DNA of 64,000 nt from Pseudocercospora fijiensis CIRAD86. Taxonomy: Eukaryota; Ascomycota; Dothideomycetes; Mycosphaerellales; Mycosphaerellaceae. Position 1 is the stretch's first letter. Each line of letters starts with the position of its first letter. Shown here one piece after another: positions 45,701 through 56,950 of this stretch. The notes under the pieces were generated by a model. That model had not been told where the DNA came from. It did no database searches and was given only the letters and a program-made list of their open reading frames with translations. Position numbers and translations under genes: made by a program. The DNA lies in assembly GCF_000340215.1 (NCBI RefSeq), contig NW_006921532.1, positions 4,787,126 through 4,851,125 on the forward strand, read 5' to 3'.

Positions 45701-46916
45701 CAATTTTAATAGCTAGTAGGTCCTTAAAGAACTTAGCCTACCTTAGATAGAAGCTTTTGTTCTTACGTAGGTAGCTTTTAAAGTACTTTAGCTTAGCCTT
45801 CTACTTGTTGTCCTTATCCTTCTCTTTAACCTAGTTACGAAGGCGATAGTTTACTACGTTGCATTTGCCTCGGTTCTTATATGCCTTCTTCTTACTAACG
45901 CTAGTTACCTTAGCGTACGTCTTCGGTATACGGCTGCTACTGCGGTTCTTGTTCTTATTGTTATTGTCTTTAGCTGCTTGCAGAGCGGCATTAGCTTAGG
46001 GAGAAGTAGTATTAGCTTTACCTGTTTCCTCGTAGATAATGCTAAATAATAACCCTTTCTTAGTAGAGGCTCCTAGTATATTGCGGGCATATTCTCGTAC
46101 TATATTAATTAGTTAGAGGAAGTAATTAGTGTTAGGCGAGGCCTAATACATTATATAGAGTCCCTTTCCGTAGGTTTTATCTATATTCGTAACTGCTATA
46201 TAGAGATAGACTACTAGGTTATCTAGTTCTAAGTGTTGTATACGCCTTATCTTCTTATATAGGTTAAGCTATTCCTTATACTACTATTCTAGGTCCTTAA
46301 CTTGTCGTAATCCTATTAGGCGAGCTAGTTCCTTACTAACTATTGTTCTTTACTATTATATATTTAGAGCAAGCTTGTCTTTTAGACGCGTAAGAATAAC
46401 ACGCAGTATTAGCACTATTATATTGTTATTATTAGTAATTTCTAAATAATAGCGTACGTCTATAGTAGTAGCTAGGTATTCGATAGACTTGTTACGTACT
46501 AACCTAAATCGATTGAAGTCCGCTAACTAGATCCTATAGATATCTATAGCTATTTTAACTCCTTGCTAGTAAAGAGGGTTAACTAGTATGCGTTCTGCGT
46601 CTAGTATAGGGATTATAGGCTAAGCTAGCTCTACTAGTTTACTTGCATAAGGATTAGTATATATCTAGGTTTTATATCTAGAGAGATGTATCTTAGTTTG
46701 CTTAAACTAGCGATCCTAGTCGTTAGGCCCTCGAAGAGTAATATATTTAGTTCCTCCGAGGCGACTAGCCGAAAAGAGAGCTATTAACGATATATCGATC
46801 TTATAGGCGCTTATAGAAGCTTAATTAAATAGTGTTTGTTTTAGTACTACTAAGACTACTAATTATTATCTTATGCTATAGAAGTCTCTAACACTACGGA
46901 TTTCCGGGCTTATAAC

Positions 46917-47086
46917 TATTACGTATAGCGCAGTGGATTACTTACGTAATACTGCCTTGCTAGCGGTTTAATATAGCTTCGTTGATTGCCTATGTTCTGC
47001 TTATTCTATAGTCTAAAATACAGTGTGAAAATCCTTCTCCTGCCAAGAAGTCACGTGCCACCATATGACTGAGCTTACGCGTCACA
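46917..47086 (-). repeat. 5' LTR of the copia element (right side)
   Basis: This is the 170-bp partner of the left LTR. Its outer (right) part keeps the unmutated form ending GCGTCACA, while its inner side carries the C-to-T changes. Confidence 0.9.
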
Positions 47087-47091
47087 GGTCT
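47087..47091. repeat. target-site duplication, right copy (GGTCT)
   Basis: This perfect match to 40628-40632 closes the element. Confidence 0.9.
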
Positions 47092-47354
47092 GCCGAGGGA
47101 ATAAGGTCTGCCAGGGTTTCCTTGGACCGGGGTAACTAAACCTTGCTTATTCCCAGCCTTGCCGATATCGCCCATCAAATCTCATCGGCATTCCGAGTCG
47201 TGGCAGTATTCAAGCGGACACAAATTTAACAGGACTATCTCTACCTCCCTCGAGTAATTGAACGAACGTGCCGACTACTGCGCTACCGTCCCAGCAGAGG
47301 TCACAATCTCATGCCAATGGTACCAAGAGCCATATCAAACCTCATATGAACATC

Positions 47355-50300
47355 TCAGCTTGGGTTCGGAAGTATTTGCATGGCCGGAGGAAGTTTGGAG
47401 TTGGGAGGAAAGCAACGATCGATGTATGTTGGCTGGTTTCCCCACCTACGTGGAACATCAGTAGCCAGCTCATGCGTGTCTGACATCTTTCACTTACCAC
47501 GTCGGAAACGACAGGTTTGGCAAATTGATGCAGAACGCCAGGAAGGTCTGCATTATTTGGGTACCACCTAAAAGCAATGGGCATAAGGGTCAGCAATAGT
47601 TCGCATGATGTGCAATCCGAGACACAGCTGTGAGAGAGTGCTATCATCTCTGACACCGCTCCTTGGGCCGTACACAGTTGCTCGGATTCATGCCTTGAAT
47701 AGGGGAGGGGTATACTCACAATCCATGCCGACTCCGGTCAAGTAATGGTACTTCCGCCACCAAGCAGGACGATAGCGGTAAACGAAGCCCATGGTGATGA
47801 TTGACGCCAGGAATGCCGGGAAGAAGTTCGTCATTGGAAAAATTGGGAACGTGGCCGCACCCAGGAAAAATAGAGTGGGATTGCAATAGTGCTCCAGGTT
47901 CCAGTTCCGCTTTGTCTTCTGGACAAGCCACACGAGTATCACGGCCACGGGTCCTACAACGAACCCGTAATATGCCCAATTGTAAGGCGAGTCTTTCCCG
48001 AAGAAAGTCTGTGGTCCCAAAACACCCCAGAGCACGGACAGCGAGTAGAAGTTTTTCGTCCTGGCTGCATACCAGTTCACGCTCTTGACTTTCCCCGTGA
48101 GTTTGGGAATTCCTATATCATCAATAACGTACTGCATCAAGCAGACATTGATGAATGGACCAACAAGCGTGCCCCTAACAGCGAGAAGTAAGCGGGATTC
48201 CGTTCATGCTTCTTTTAATTCTTCATCTCCAGTCACAGCGAGTGGTCGACGAAGTGAAAATCAAAGGACAGTTGACTCACCAAACTTGACCAATAAACAT
48301 CTCCTTCTCCGGTATCTTGGTCAAAGTCAGCATGCGTCTAACCACCACAATTCAGGAGGCATCGACACCAACCTTCATATAGAAGCCGAACTTGTAGTCC
48401 GAGATAAGATTGAGATTTTGTTCCAAGATCTGACGGGCATAAGTCATTGACATCAGCACTGCAGTGGGACTGCCACGAAAGAGGCTGCCAGCGATGACTT
48501 CTGAAAGATATGCCATGCCGATCTGCTGATTTGCGACGCCCCACAGTATGCCGTTCGGAAGTGTGAATGCCCATGAGACCAGTGCCATGACGATGAAACC
48601 CCACCAGGGCAATTGCAGGTCCGCTCCATAGATTGTACCGAGCGACAGAGCAGCGCAGACTCCAAGGAGAGCCAGGTACCACCAATGCGGCCTGAGATGG
48701 TCAGCAGGTCAATAACTCTACATGCCAGAAACGCACTTACACCCGTGGGTCAAAGGACATTAGCTTAAGATAGGGATCATTGTAATCGTCCATCTCGGAT
48801 CTTTTCTTGAATGCATCCTTTGCAGCTTTCCATACACTCTTGCCGTACCACAAGATCGCATACATGATAGCACCTGTACTGCAAGCAAAAGCAAAGAAGA
48901 AGGAGAAAACATAAGGCAGACTCCAGTAAGGTCTTGAGTACTCGTCCATGGCCGTTTGATTCAGTCGAAAATCTGAGGTCATCACGCGGGTGATGTTGTA
49001 GTCAGTTCCGTTTACGTCGTAAGTGCCAGAAGCCATCGCGGGCCAGGTCTGTGCATTCAATGTGTTGGTGTAGTAAAGGATCGGATACAGGAACCAAGCA
49101 GAGAAGACGACGCCCGCACACATCGTCATGGATACCTGGAATGCAGGGGTAGGATCAGCATAGGTCCGAAGAGAGGAGGGAATTGTGCGTCTTCGTTACA
49201 CTTACCCAAAGTGGTGTGTACTACAAAAAAAAAAGCGTACGAGGTTAGCAAGTGTCTTAGACATGATCGTGCATGCTAAAAACCCAAACAGACTTACCCA
49301 AGGAGATTCAAGAACTGTAACAATGAGAGAACAGATCAGCAAATGATGCGGCCAAAGTGATACATGCTCGTTAGCGCTACTCACCAGAACCGTTGATATA
49401 ATTCCAATCGAGAGAGAGCGTGAGAAAGCCGAATCCGTATGTACCTGGATCATTCATGGTCAGCGTAGGCCCGGATGCATTCGGTCGTGAGGCACTCCCT
49501 GCACAGAACGGGACTTTGGAGTCAAGTCTGGTCTGCATGCTCTTGCGGAGAAATGCCATCGGTTGCCGTTCCTGGCCATTACTTACCAGATCCAAGGACA
49601 TACGCGATGGGGTTGCCATGCCCGAACCAGCAGATGATCGGAAGAGAGGCAAGGACCGGAAATATGAGTTCTGGAAACCATTCCCAGATGAAAGCCCCGA
49701 CCGCGACAATGATAAAGAACTTGAGCGAATTCCTCGTGACGGTAGGGTTTCGATGCCTAGCAAATATATCAGTAAATTTCTAGGTCAGGACGAGGCCCTT
49801 GAACTGTCGGATTTCTTACATCGCGTTGAACAGCGCGACATTTGGGAGCACGCCCGGATAGTAAATCTTTGGAGGTCGGACCAGAATGTCACGAAAGACT
49901 CCTGCAAAGCCGTATCCGATCATTTGAGTAGTGATCAGGAATAGAATGCTCCAGCCTAATGAAATTCAGCACACTTTACTTTCGAGGTCAAGCACGGCAG
50001 CTCACCTGCAGATATCTTTTTGCCATAGTATATTTGAAGTGCGCTCAGTGGGCCAAGGCCATAGGCAGTATAGCACGAGCCCCAATACGCAACGATGATC
50101 AGAGCGTGTTCTTTTGCATTCCAAGGACCGGGGTTCATCGACTAGTCATCATCAGCGACTACTGCAGAATGAGCAGACTGCGAAGGAAAAGTACCCTGAA
50201 AAGTAGGAAGCCGAAGGTCAGCAAATGTCTTAGGCATGTGTGTGCTCTCAAGGTATTGCCTTCTTACCATTTGTAACCGAATATGGAATACTCTCGCTTC

Positions 50301-50888
50301 GGTAGCCATCGAGCCATAGCCTCGCCCGTGCCCCATGCCAGAAGCTGGACCGCATAAGATGTGAGATATTGGTCCTGGAGAACAATTGTCAGCACTTGCG
50401 CAGGCGAATTGACCCCGTGATTGCATCAGAGCATGCAGCAATAGGGCCCTTAGCTCAGGACGACTCTAAGGTGTTGTAGAGTCTCATACACTTGGAAGCT
50501 AAACCAATCAACAGTGCACTCACGTAAGGTTTGAAGTAGTAGAATGTCGACACTGCACACCCGACTATGGTCCACAAAGTTGAGAGTACCCAGAATCGGA
50601 AGGTAAGAATTGGCTCTGTCGGATCGTTGTGAAGATCTACGGTCTTCGCGACTAGCGGAATGGCTGGCGCGGAAGAAAGCGCGTTAGCAGTGTATCAGCG
50701 ATATCACAGCCATTGCTCAGCAGCCACTCACGATAGTCCTTCAAGCGAGGGTCGATGAATTCCTCATCGTCTCTGGGTACGTATAGCTCGTCATCAAGCT
50801 TTTTCTCTGCGACGATTGTAGTCTCTACGCTTGGTATCTTGAACTCTTCATCAGAGGCCTGATGGCTGCCTTTCTCGGTGCTCTCCAT
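47355..50888 (-). CDS. OPT-family oligopeptide transporter
   Basis: This is a proton-coupled importer of small peptides (OPT family), 785 residues. The chain I derive has exons 50888-50732, 50663-50524, 50374-50268, 50195 (one base), 50141-50006, 49955-49820, 49756-49587, 49498-49385, 49314-49298, 49220-49206, 49135-48741, 48691-48373, 48315-48281, 48174-47720, 47567-47498 and 47445-47355. Their sum, 2358 nt, is divisible by three. Family text appears across the junctions: YPIPLVAKTVDLHNDPTEP, KWSMNPGPWNAKEH, LESPWYTPLW, FTLPNGILWGVANQQIG, FGFYMKIPEKEMFIGQVWGT and QYVIDDIGIPK. The number of introns (15) far exceeds that of any neighbour. The substrate is unknown. Confidence 0.92.
50142..50267 (-). 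other. two abutting introns separated by a 1-nt exon (stwintron-like)
   Basis: Reading the minus strand, intron A (50267-50196) has a GTAAGA donor, a TGCTGACC branch, a pyrimidine tract and TTTCAG. A single G (50195) follows. Intron B (50194-50142) has a GTACTT donor, a CGCTGAT branch and a CTAG acceptor. Only with that G does AAATG plus G make Lys-Trp and keep SMNPGPWN in frame. Confidence 0.7.
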
Positions 50889-51986
50889 ATTCACAGCGCG
50901 GCGTAGATAGCAGAAGGTGGACGGAGAATCAGCTACGGTACACCAAAGACTTATCTTAGTCTGGAGCGCGGGCAACAGCAAGACGACAGCATCGACAAGG
51001 GTGCTACATGTGGAAGGTTGACAAGGCTTGTCATCTGGGGTGTGCAATGTGCGCCGTGCGCTGCTTTCGCCTCACACCCCGTCGCTCGTTGGACAAATGA
51101 GGCATTGGGCAAAGACCATCAGCTCAAGACCTGATGGCGTCGGTCTTGTTCGTGCTTGTTGCGACCGAAGCGCCCTCCAGTTCCGCAACAAAGAGATCTC
51201 GGCGAGGCTTGAGAAGCAACAAGCATGTCAGACTGAGACTTGCCCGCGCGCCAAGTCAAAGTGTGGCCATGTACAGGGCAATCGAACTGCCGCAACTATC
51301 TTTGTTCTCTGCATCAATACGACGCTATAATGCGACTCAACCCATCGTTTGCATCATTCTGGTCGAGACTACGCAGCAACACTGGAAGTAGTCACTTATC
51401 TGCCGGGCAGGTCCACAACGCTCTTCAGAACGGACTCTCCAGATCTATTGCGTGTGCATAGCCGCTTCATCGGAGCAATTGCAAGCCGTGAAGATCTGGT
51501 GTAGGACATGGCCGCGCTCTTGTGTCCGCTCGTCATTGAATCTCATCGATCTTTGAGCACTTTCGCTTGCGCCCCGACTTTCGTGTAGAATAGCAGGGTA
51601 CTCGTGTTCGTTTGCGTGAAGATAGGCGATGCTCGCATGGGGTGTCGCGCACGAGGTCTTGGAACGATGGCTTTCAATTGACAGTGAGTCGGATATGAGA
51701 ATTTGATGCCCAAGCAGTGAGGTGAGGTCAAGAAAAGGGCAGGCGAGGATGTGAAGGACGGTGAGGCGCGTACTTGTGCAGGCAGGCCAACAGCGGCGTT
51801 CGGAGTTCGCTCACAACAACATCACAACACCGTACGCGGCTGGACTCTCATAATAACTTAGGTTGATGCACCATGTCAGACTAGCTGCACGTGTACTGTA
51901 CCTGTCTCCCGCTGTTTGGTTCGAGTCTCCCATTGCGCCTGCGCTCAATAGAACTACACGGCCCAGCCTATAGTGAGCTTTCGTGC
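50889..51986. other. intergenic, OPT promoter side
   Basis: This is 1.1 kb upstream of the transporter and downstream of the carrier gene. No gene is supported. A GGTTCGAGTC string at about 51916 is not part of a foldable tRNA. Confidence 0.5.
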
Positions 51987-53073
51987 CTATGAGCAGCCAG
52001 ACGCTGTCAGGCGCATCAGCTGAGAGATCTGCTCGTACGCAGCGAACACTATGCCGCCCGAAAACACTAAACGACCCAGTCGCATCGTGCTGCCTCTCCA
52101 AAATGCTCGAAGCCCTCCATCTCGCCAGATGCTCACAATTGCAGCACCCATACGCTCGCCGCGAGCGCTCTGTGACCGTGTCTTGACTGTGTCGAGAGGC
52201 TGAGTTGCATATACCTGAACGTCTACCCGTTAGCAACAAGTTCCTTCCCAGGCATGCTGTTGGACTGCCGTTTCTGTACTTACCGTCACCACCCCAGAAG
52301 CCGCCCCCATGACGAATGTCTCTGCGATACCTGTCGGACTACGCCCGTACCTGGACCTATACCTGGATTTCATTGCATTATAAGTACCCATCCTCACCGC
52401 AGATGTCGCTGATTGCTTCATAGTTGTCGAAATAAGGCCACGGTATACGCCAGTCAACCCCTGCTCGCGTACAAGAACCGTAATGCCGTGCAGAGTGGAT
52501 CGAAATCGTTTCGCGCCCTTCACATCGTCGATCAAGGCAGTCTTGATTCTCTCGGTCGGTGTTACTGCCACCACGCTTTCTGCTGCCTTTCGCGCATAAT
52601 TGTCAGCACAAAAGCATAGAGCTGTGGATCTTATTCTTCTTGCGGCTTTTTTGCAAGAAGTGAACTTGACTCACGCCTGCCAGCATCCCGGCGAGGATGC
52701 CATTTACTGTAGAGAGACGACCAGAGTCGTCGGCAAGCGCATTCTTGATTGAGTCGAAGGCAAGAAATCGTACACCGGCTTTCACTGCTGTGCCTGCTAC
52801 CAATGCAGAACATCCAGTGTACAAGCCGGAGAGCCCTTGGTGGGAGATTGTCTGCTGTAGGATCTTCAGAGCGCTCACAGTTTGCCCCGAGGCTGACCTC
52901 AGCTGTGATCTCGTCTTAAGATATTCCGTAGGATAAGTTACAGAGGCTTCGATGGCTCCAGCAACAGCTCCTGCCACTAGCGACTCCGAAGGCGATAATT
53001 GTTGGTGATTTCTGGACTTTGACGCGACTGGTCGAGTGGTCGAAGCGCTTCCCACAACAGCTCTGGAGTCCAT
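51987..53073 (-). CDS. mitochondrial tricarboxylate (citrate/aconitate) carrier, Ctp1/MttA-like
   Basis: This is an inner-membrane exchanger of the mitochondrial carrier family, 309 residues. Exons 53073-52675, 52586-52284 and 52214-51987 are all phase 0, with introns of 88 and 69 nt. Three carrier repeats are each marked by the PxE/DxxK/R signature: YPTEYLKTR, TPTERIKTA and QPLDTVKTR. AGVRFLAFDSIKNAL and LGRLVFSGGIVFAAYE match the citrate-carrier branch (yeast Ctp1, and the MttA/Mtt1 carriers of itaconate clusters) rather than other carriers. It is divergent from a Zn2Cys6 regulator with only 264 nt between the starts. Whether it moves citrate or cis-aconitate cannot be read from sequence. 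Confidence 0.9.
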
Positions 53074-53337
53074 CTTGGAGAAATCGAAGTCGGGTCCCCG
53101 TCAAGGAACATTGTGACATGGCAATCAGGCTGGATTGCCGGTTGAAAAGCAGTCCCACACCCTCCAAGGACTTCGATACATCGCATACCGCGCAGGCGGA
53201 GAGATAATGCCAAGACATGGGACTAAATATCCCGCGGAGCCTCATCATCCGCGGCTGATGACATGTAGCTTGAAGTCTCTCCAAGCTTCATCTCTCTGTT
53301 CTGGCTTGCACGATCCCGTGGCAATTCTTTGAGGGCC
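53074..53337. promoter_or_regulatory. divergent promoter, tricarboxylate carrier / Zn2Cys6 regulator
   Basis: Only 264 nt separate the two start codons, so the two promoters must overlap. I recognise no specific binding site. Confidence 0.55.
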
Positions 53338-55487
53338 ATGACATCTCCATCAAATACAAGGCAATCTCCACGGCGAGGCAGAGTGAGCAAGGCTTGTCAG
53401 TTCTGCAAGATCCGCAAGGTGCGAAACAGCAGGATGATGGTTGCGTGATGGTCGCTGAATCTTTCAAGCTGAAATGCGACAATGATTCGCCTCTTTGCAG
53501 CAATTGTCGTGCGTATGGCAAAGACTGCGTCTATGTGGAAAGATCGAAACGTGCCAGGCCGACAAACGCTGTCATCTCCGCCTTGCGTGAGGAAAACCTT
53601 GGCTTGCGTTCTCAGCTTTCTGCTGAACCGTCCAATGACCACGCCGGCACGCTCTCGCACGTTGCACTTCAAGATGTCCCATCAGATACACTGCCTCTTC
53701 CGGTGTCCCAGGCTTCTAGGGTCCACAACCGGGCGCCTGCGTCCATCAGCAACAACGCCACATATCACGGCCCTACGAGCACACTATATGAAGATGCTCC
53801 CGCAGCAAGACATTCGCAGAAATGGTTTTCGGGCGAACGTGAGTCTCGAATGTCTACTTCCCTGTTTGCGGAAGCTGCCAAGCAGAGACAGCTGGAGGCT
53901 GTAAATGCCGCTCGCGGGCTGCTTGACTTCGACGGTCTCGATCCAGAGATGGGTCTCCACCTACTGAATCTTCACTGGAATCGACAGCACCATTCGTTCC
54001 TGGTAACTTACCGTCCAGCGTTTATGCGCGACATGGCGTGCGATGGGCCGTATTTCTCCAAGATCTTGCTAAATGCCATCTATTTTGGATCGTCCAAGTT
54101 TAGCCCTCGATTGGAGCTTCGGACAGATCCCAGCGACGTGCGCACGGCTGGTGCAAAATTCAGACAACATCTTCTGGGAGAAGCAATGGATCAATCTAGA
54201 ATCACAACAATCCAGGCTCTCCTACAAATGACCAATTCCTTGTTCGCTCTTGGCGACGAGCAAAGCGCAGCATGGCTATATGCGGGCCTCGCCTTTCGTA
54301 TGATAATCGATCTAGGTTTACACATTGATGCGATCCTGATGACCGACATTCGTGGACTCTCGGATGAGGATTTAGAGGTGCGAAGACGTGTGTTCTGGAG
54401 TGCTTTCATCGTCGACAAAATTCAGTCACTCTATCAAGGTCGCCCAGCGGCACTGCAAGTATCGGAATGTGATGTGCCTATCTGTTTCAAGGATGAATAC
54501 GAAGAGCTTGAGTACTGGACCCCTTTCGCTTACTCTGGAAACTCGTCATACTCGGGCTCGTGCAGCTACAGTGTGTCCACATTCACACAATTATGTCGGC
54601 TTTGCACAATCTTGAACCAAATCCTTAACAAAGTCTATCGGGAGAAGGGGATGATGGAGAGTCCAGATACTCTGAAAGACGACCTGGCTTCTCTGGAGTC
54701 TGCCTTGGCTCAGTGGACGGATCAGCTCCCCTCTCACCTCAGCTTGAGCTTAGATCGTGAGCATGATACAGGAAGCATTCCCCCTCCACACGTCTTGTCG
54801 CTATTGGCCATCGCAAACTTTATGCGCATCCTCTTACACCGACCCTTCGTTTCAGATGGACATTTGCACTCCAACTCGCCCTCCGTTGCCGTGGGCTCCT
54901 TCAAGCAGTGCGCCACCGCTGCCACGAATATCGTCAAGCTCGTCAGAATGTACGATCGTGCGTATAGTGTGAGCAGAGCACCGTACCTCATTTCTTATGC
55001 CACATATGTGGCCGCCACCATTCAAGCTCGCATAGCCTCGAAAAGAGGTGCCTCTTCCGAAGCGCACAGTTGTCTAAGAACATGCATGTCGGTGCTGCGA
55101 CATAATTCAGCAACCAATTACGCCGTCAGGAAAGCGATCTATGTCATTGAGAACTTGATGGCACGTTTAGGCGTCGAAGCGGGCGAGAAACCACAAAATT
55201 CCGAAATCAACGCTTCAACAGCGCCGAATGATCATCTGCACCTCATGTCAAATGATCAAGGTATAAGCCCTGGTCACTTCGCTGATCTGGAGGCGACCTT
55301 CGTTGCAGGTAATATGGCTCCGGATCTAGATGTCGATGCCATCATTCGAAGCTTCGTACAAGAGTCTGCAATCAACAACGATGCCACGGCGAGTGCTGAT
55401 TGTAATCAGTCTGTGTATCCAGGCGAGCTGAGATTCGAGGACATGATCTTTGGATTCAATGCATCTGATTTCGATGCCATGATCTAG
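53338..55487 (+). CDS. Zn2Cys6 transcription factor with fungal_trans domain
   Basis: This is a nuclear regulator of 699 residues. Exon 1 (53338-53418) begins MTSPSNTRQSPRRGRVSK; a 50-nt intron splits the zinc cluster and exon 2 runs 53469-55487. The join gives ACQFCKIRKLKCD, then CSNCRAYGKDC, six Cys with the standard spacing. Without exon 1 the cluster has only four Cys and no sensible start. The middle (about 170-560) is a fungal_trans domain with the block DLEVRRRVFWSAFIVDK. The C-terminus is acidic (FEDMIFGFNASDFDAMI). It lies between, and is probably the pathway regulator of, the carrier gene and the PrpF-type isomerase. Confidence 0.92.
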
Positions 55488-55609
55488 CTGCTACACGTGT
55501 GGATGAACAGCGATATAACTCGGCAAGTTGAGAACTCGCTGGCGCTCTGAAATCAGGCAAGGCAGTCTGGTCTCAGCTTTTCCTATGAATTGGCACTCTG
55601 TGTGTCGAC

Positions 55610-56950
55610 TCAGGCTATGAAGCAGACGTTTCCTTCAAAGAGGCGCCGTGCTGTTCGCACCAATCTTACAGTGGCGACCTCGCCGCCATGCACCCTGACC
55701 TCAGCACTAATTGTGCCGCTGGGATGTCGTATCGTCACGTTTCGCTCTGAGGTGCCGAGGTCAACGAAGCAGTTGTTCCTCACTTGAGTCGCCGATTGAT
55801 ATCTGGTTGCCAATAGACGATTGGCTACCGTCCCTGTAGTACATACTGCTGTGCTCAAGCAAACCGCTCCGGTCAATTGCAATGACCCGTGGACTTTCCC
55901 CATACTGAAAGCCGTCACTTCGAGGTCGGTTTTCGGATCGTTCGCAGCCGACAGGATTGCAATCTTGGGAGTCCCGCGTGTCTTTGCAGCCTCCTGCACA
56001 TCCCTCGCCAGGCCCATCGCAACGGCGCCTTGTCGACGCACGTCTTCTACAAAATCCAGATAAAACGACGAGTGGGGATCTTTGCCGTGCAGGACTGCAG
56101 GCAATGAGGAAGCTTCGACCAACACAAATGGATTGGCCGCGTCTATTAAGCTTGCCTGCACCACACATGCTGGCCGTCCGATCGTGCCGGGGATGCACAA
56201 CGAGTCGATAGCATTGCCCGAAGGCAACAGTGATCCTGTCATTGCGCCTGCTGGTTTCTCGAAAGCGACACCAATGGTACTACCGGTCGAAAAGGTGCCC
56301 GGAAGATTGTAGTCGCCATCTTCTGCGAAATGACCCATCCGATCGATCTCCAAGGTTTCCACAAGCACTCGGCCAGTGTTTGTGTTCAGAATTCGTACGT
56401 CAATCTATAGCTGTCAGAAGGGGGCCGAGTTTTCCAGGAATGGACCGAGCACGCTTACCGTCTCTTTTCCGGGTGGAACCTGCACAAGCCCTTCATCGAT
56501 TGCGAATGGCCCAACACCTGACGCGATGTTCCCGCAATTGCCCGTGAAGTCAAGCTGAGGGCTACCGATAGAGACCTGGATAAAGGTGTATTCGATGTCA
56601 ATACCAGACTTGCTCGATGCAGCCACGACTGCCACTTTTGATGTCGTGCTTGTTGCTCCAGCTATCCCGTTGAGTTGTCTCGGGTCAGAATCTGCGGATC
56701 CCATCGCCGCAAGGATGATCGGACTCCATTGTTCTTGCTTCGCAGGAAGGTCGCGTTTGTGCAAGAACAGACCTTTGCTGGTACCTGCTCGCATCCATAC
56801 GGCCGGTAACGTACGCCTTGACTTGCGCACGGGTGTACAAGGGACAAGAGGCGTGTCAATAGCCATTGGGAATTGTTGCGTCACAGCGTGGTGGTTTTGT
56901 ATCGACAGTTCTTGATGTATCGAACGCAGCCGTGCAGTATATCTGAGCAT
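55610..56950 (-). CDS. PrpF-family isomerase (aconitate/methylaconitate Delta-isomerase type)
   Basis: Members of this family (PF04303) shift a double bond or isomerise unsaturated tricarboxylates; bacterial PrpF acts on 2-methylaconitate and Ustilago Adi1 turns cis- into trans-aconitate. Exons 56950-56459 and 56404-55610 (54-nt intron) give 428 residues. Motifs are WMRAGTSKGLFLHKRDLP near the start, MGSADSDPRQLNGIAGATST, and GNCGNIASGVGPFAIDEGL, with the Cys region expected in the active site. PAGAMTGSLLPSG lies in the second half. The first 28 residues are basic and could be a presequence; an ATG at 56866 (MAIDTPLV) is an alternative start. It converges on the regulator gene with 122 nt between the stop codons. 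Confidence 0.88.

Larger units (their letters stand above)
40633..47086 (-). mobile_element. full-length Ty1/copia LTR retrotransposon, RIP-inactivated
   Basis: This 6454-bp element has 170-bp direct LTRs and a GGTCT target duplication. It is AT-rich, dominated by TA steps, and so full of stops that no frame of 60 codons survives in six frames between the LTRs, the mark of repeat-induced point mutation. Coding relics read on the minus strand. At 42661-42714 the reverse-transcriptase core FIFFYIDDIVLLYY is still legible. Near 44730-44800 an integrase-like stretch (QLDTAYNRD, then YLFYAYDLNIGLHF) remains, and near 45850 a Cys-poor relic of the gag end may lie. The order LTR-gag-int-RT-LTR (right to left) marks it as copia type. 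Confidence 0.9.

Noticed and set aside
50375..50523. 149-nt OPT intron as a second nested intron
   Set aside because: No internal donor-acceptor pair leaves a frame-compatible remainder; it reads as one long intron.
51905..51945. tRNA T-arm-like GGTTCGAGTC
   Set aside because: The flanking bases do not pair into a T stem and no acceptor stem or anticodon arm is present.
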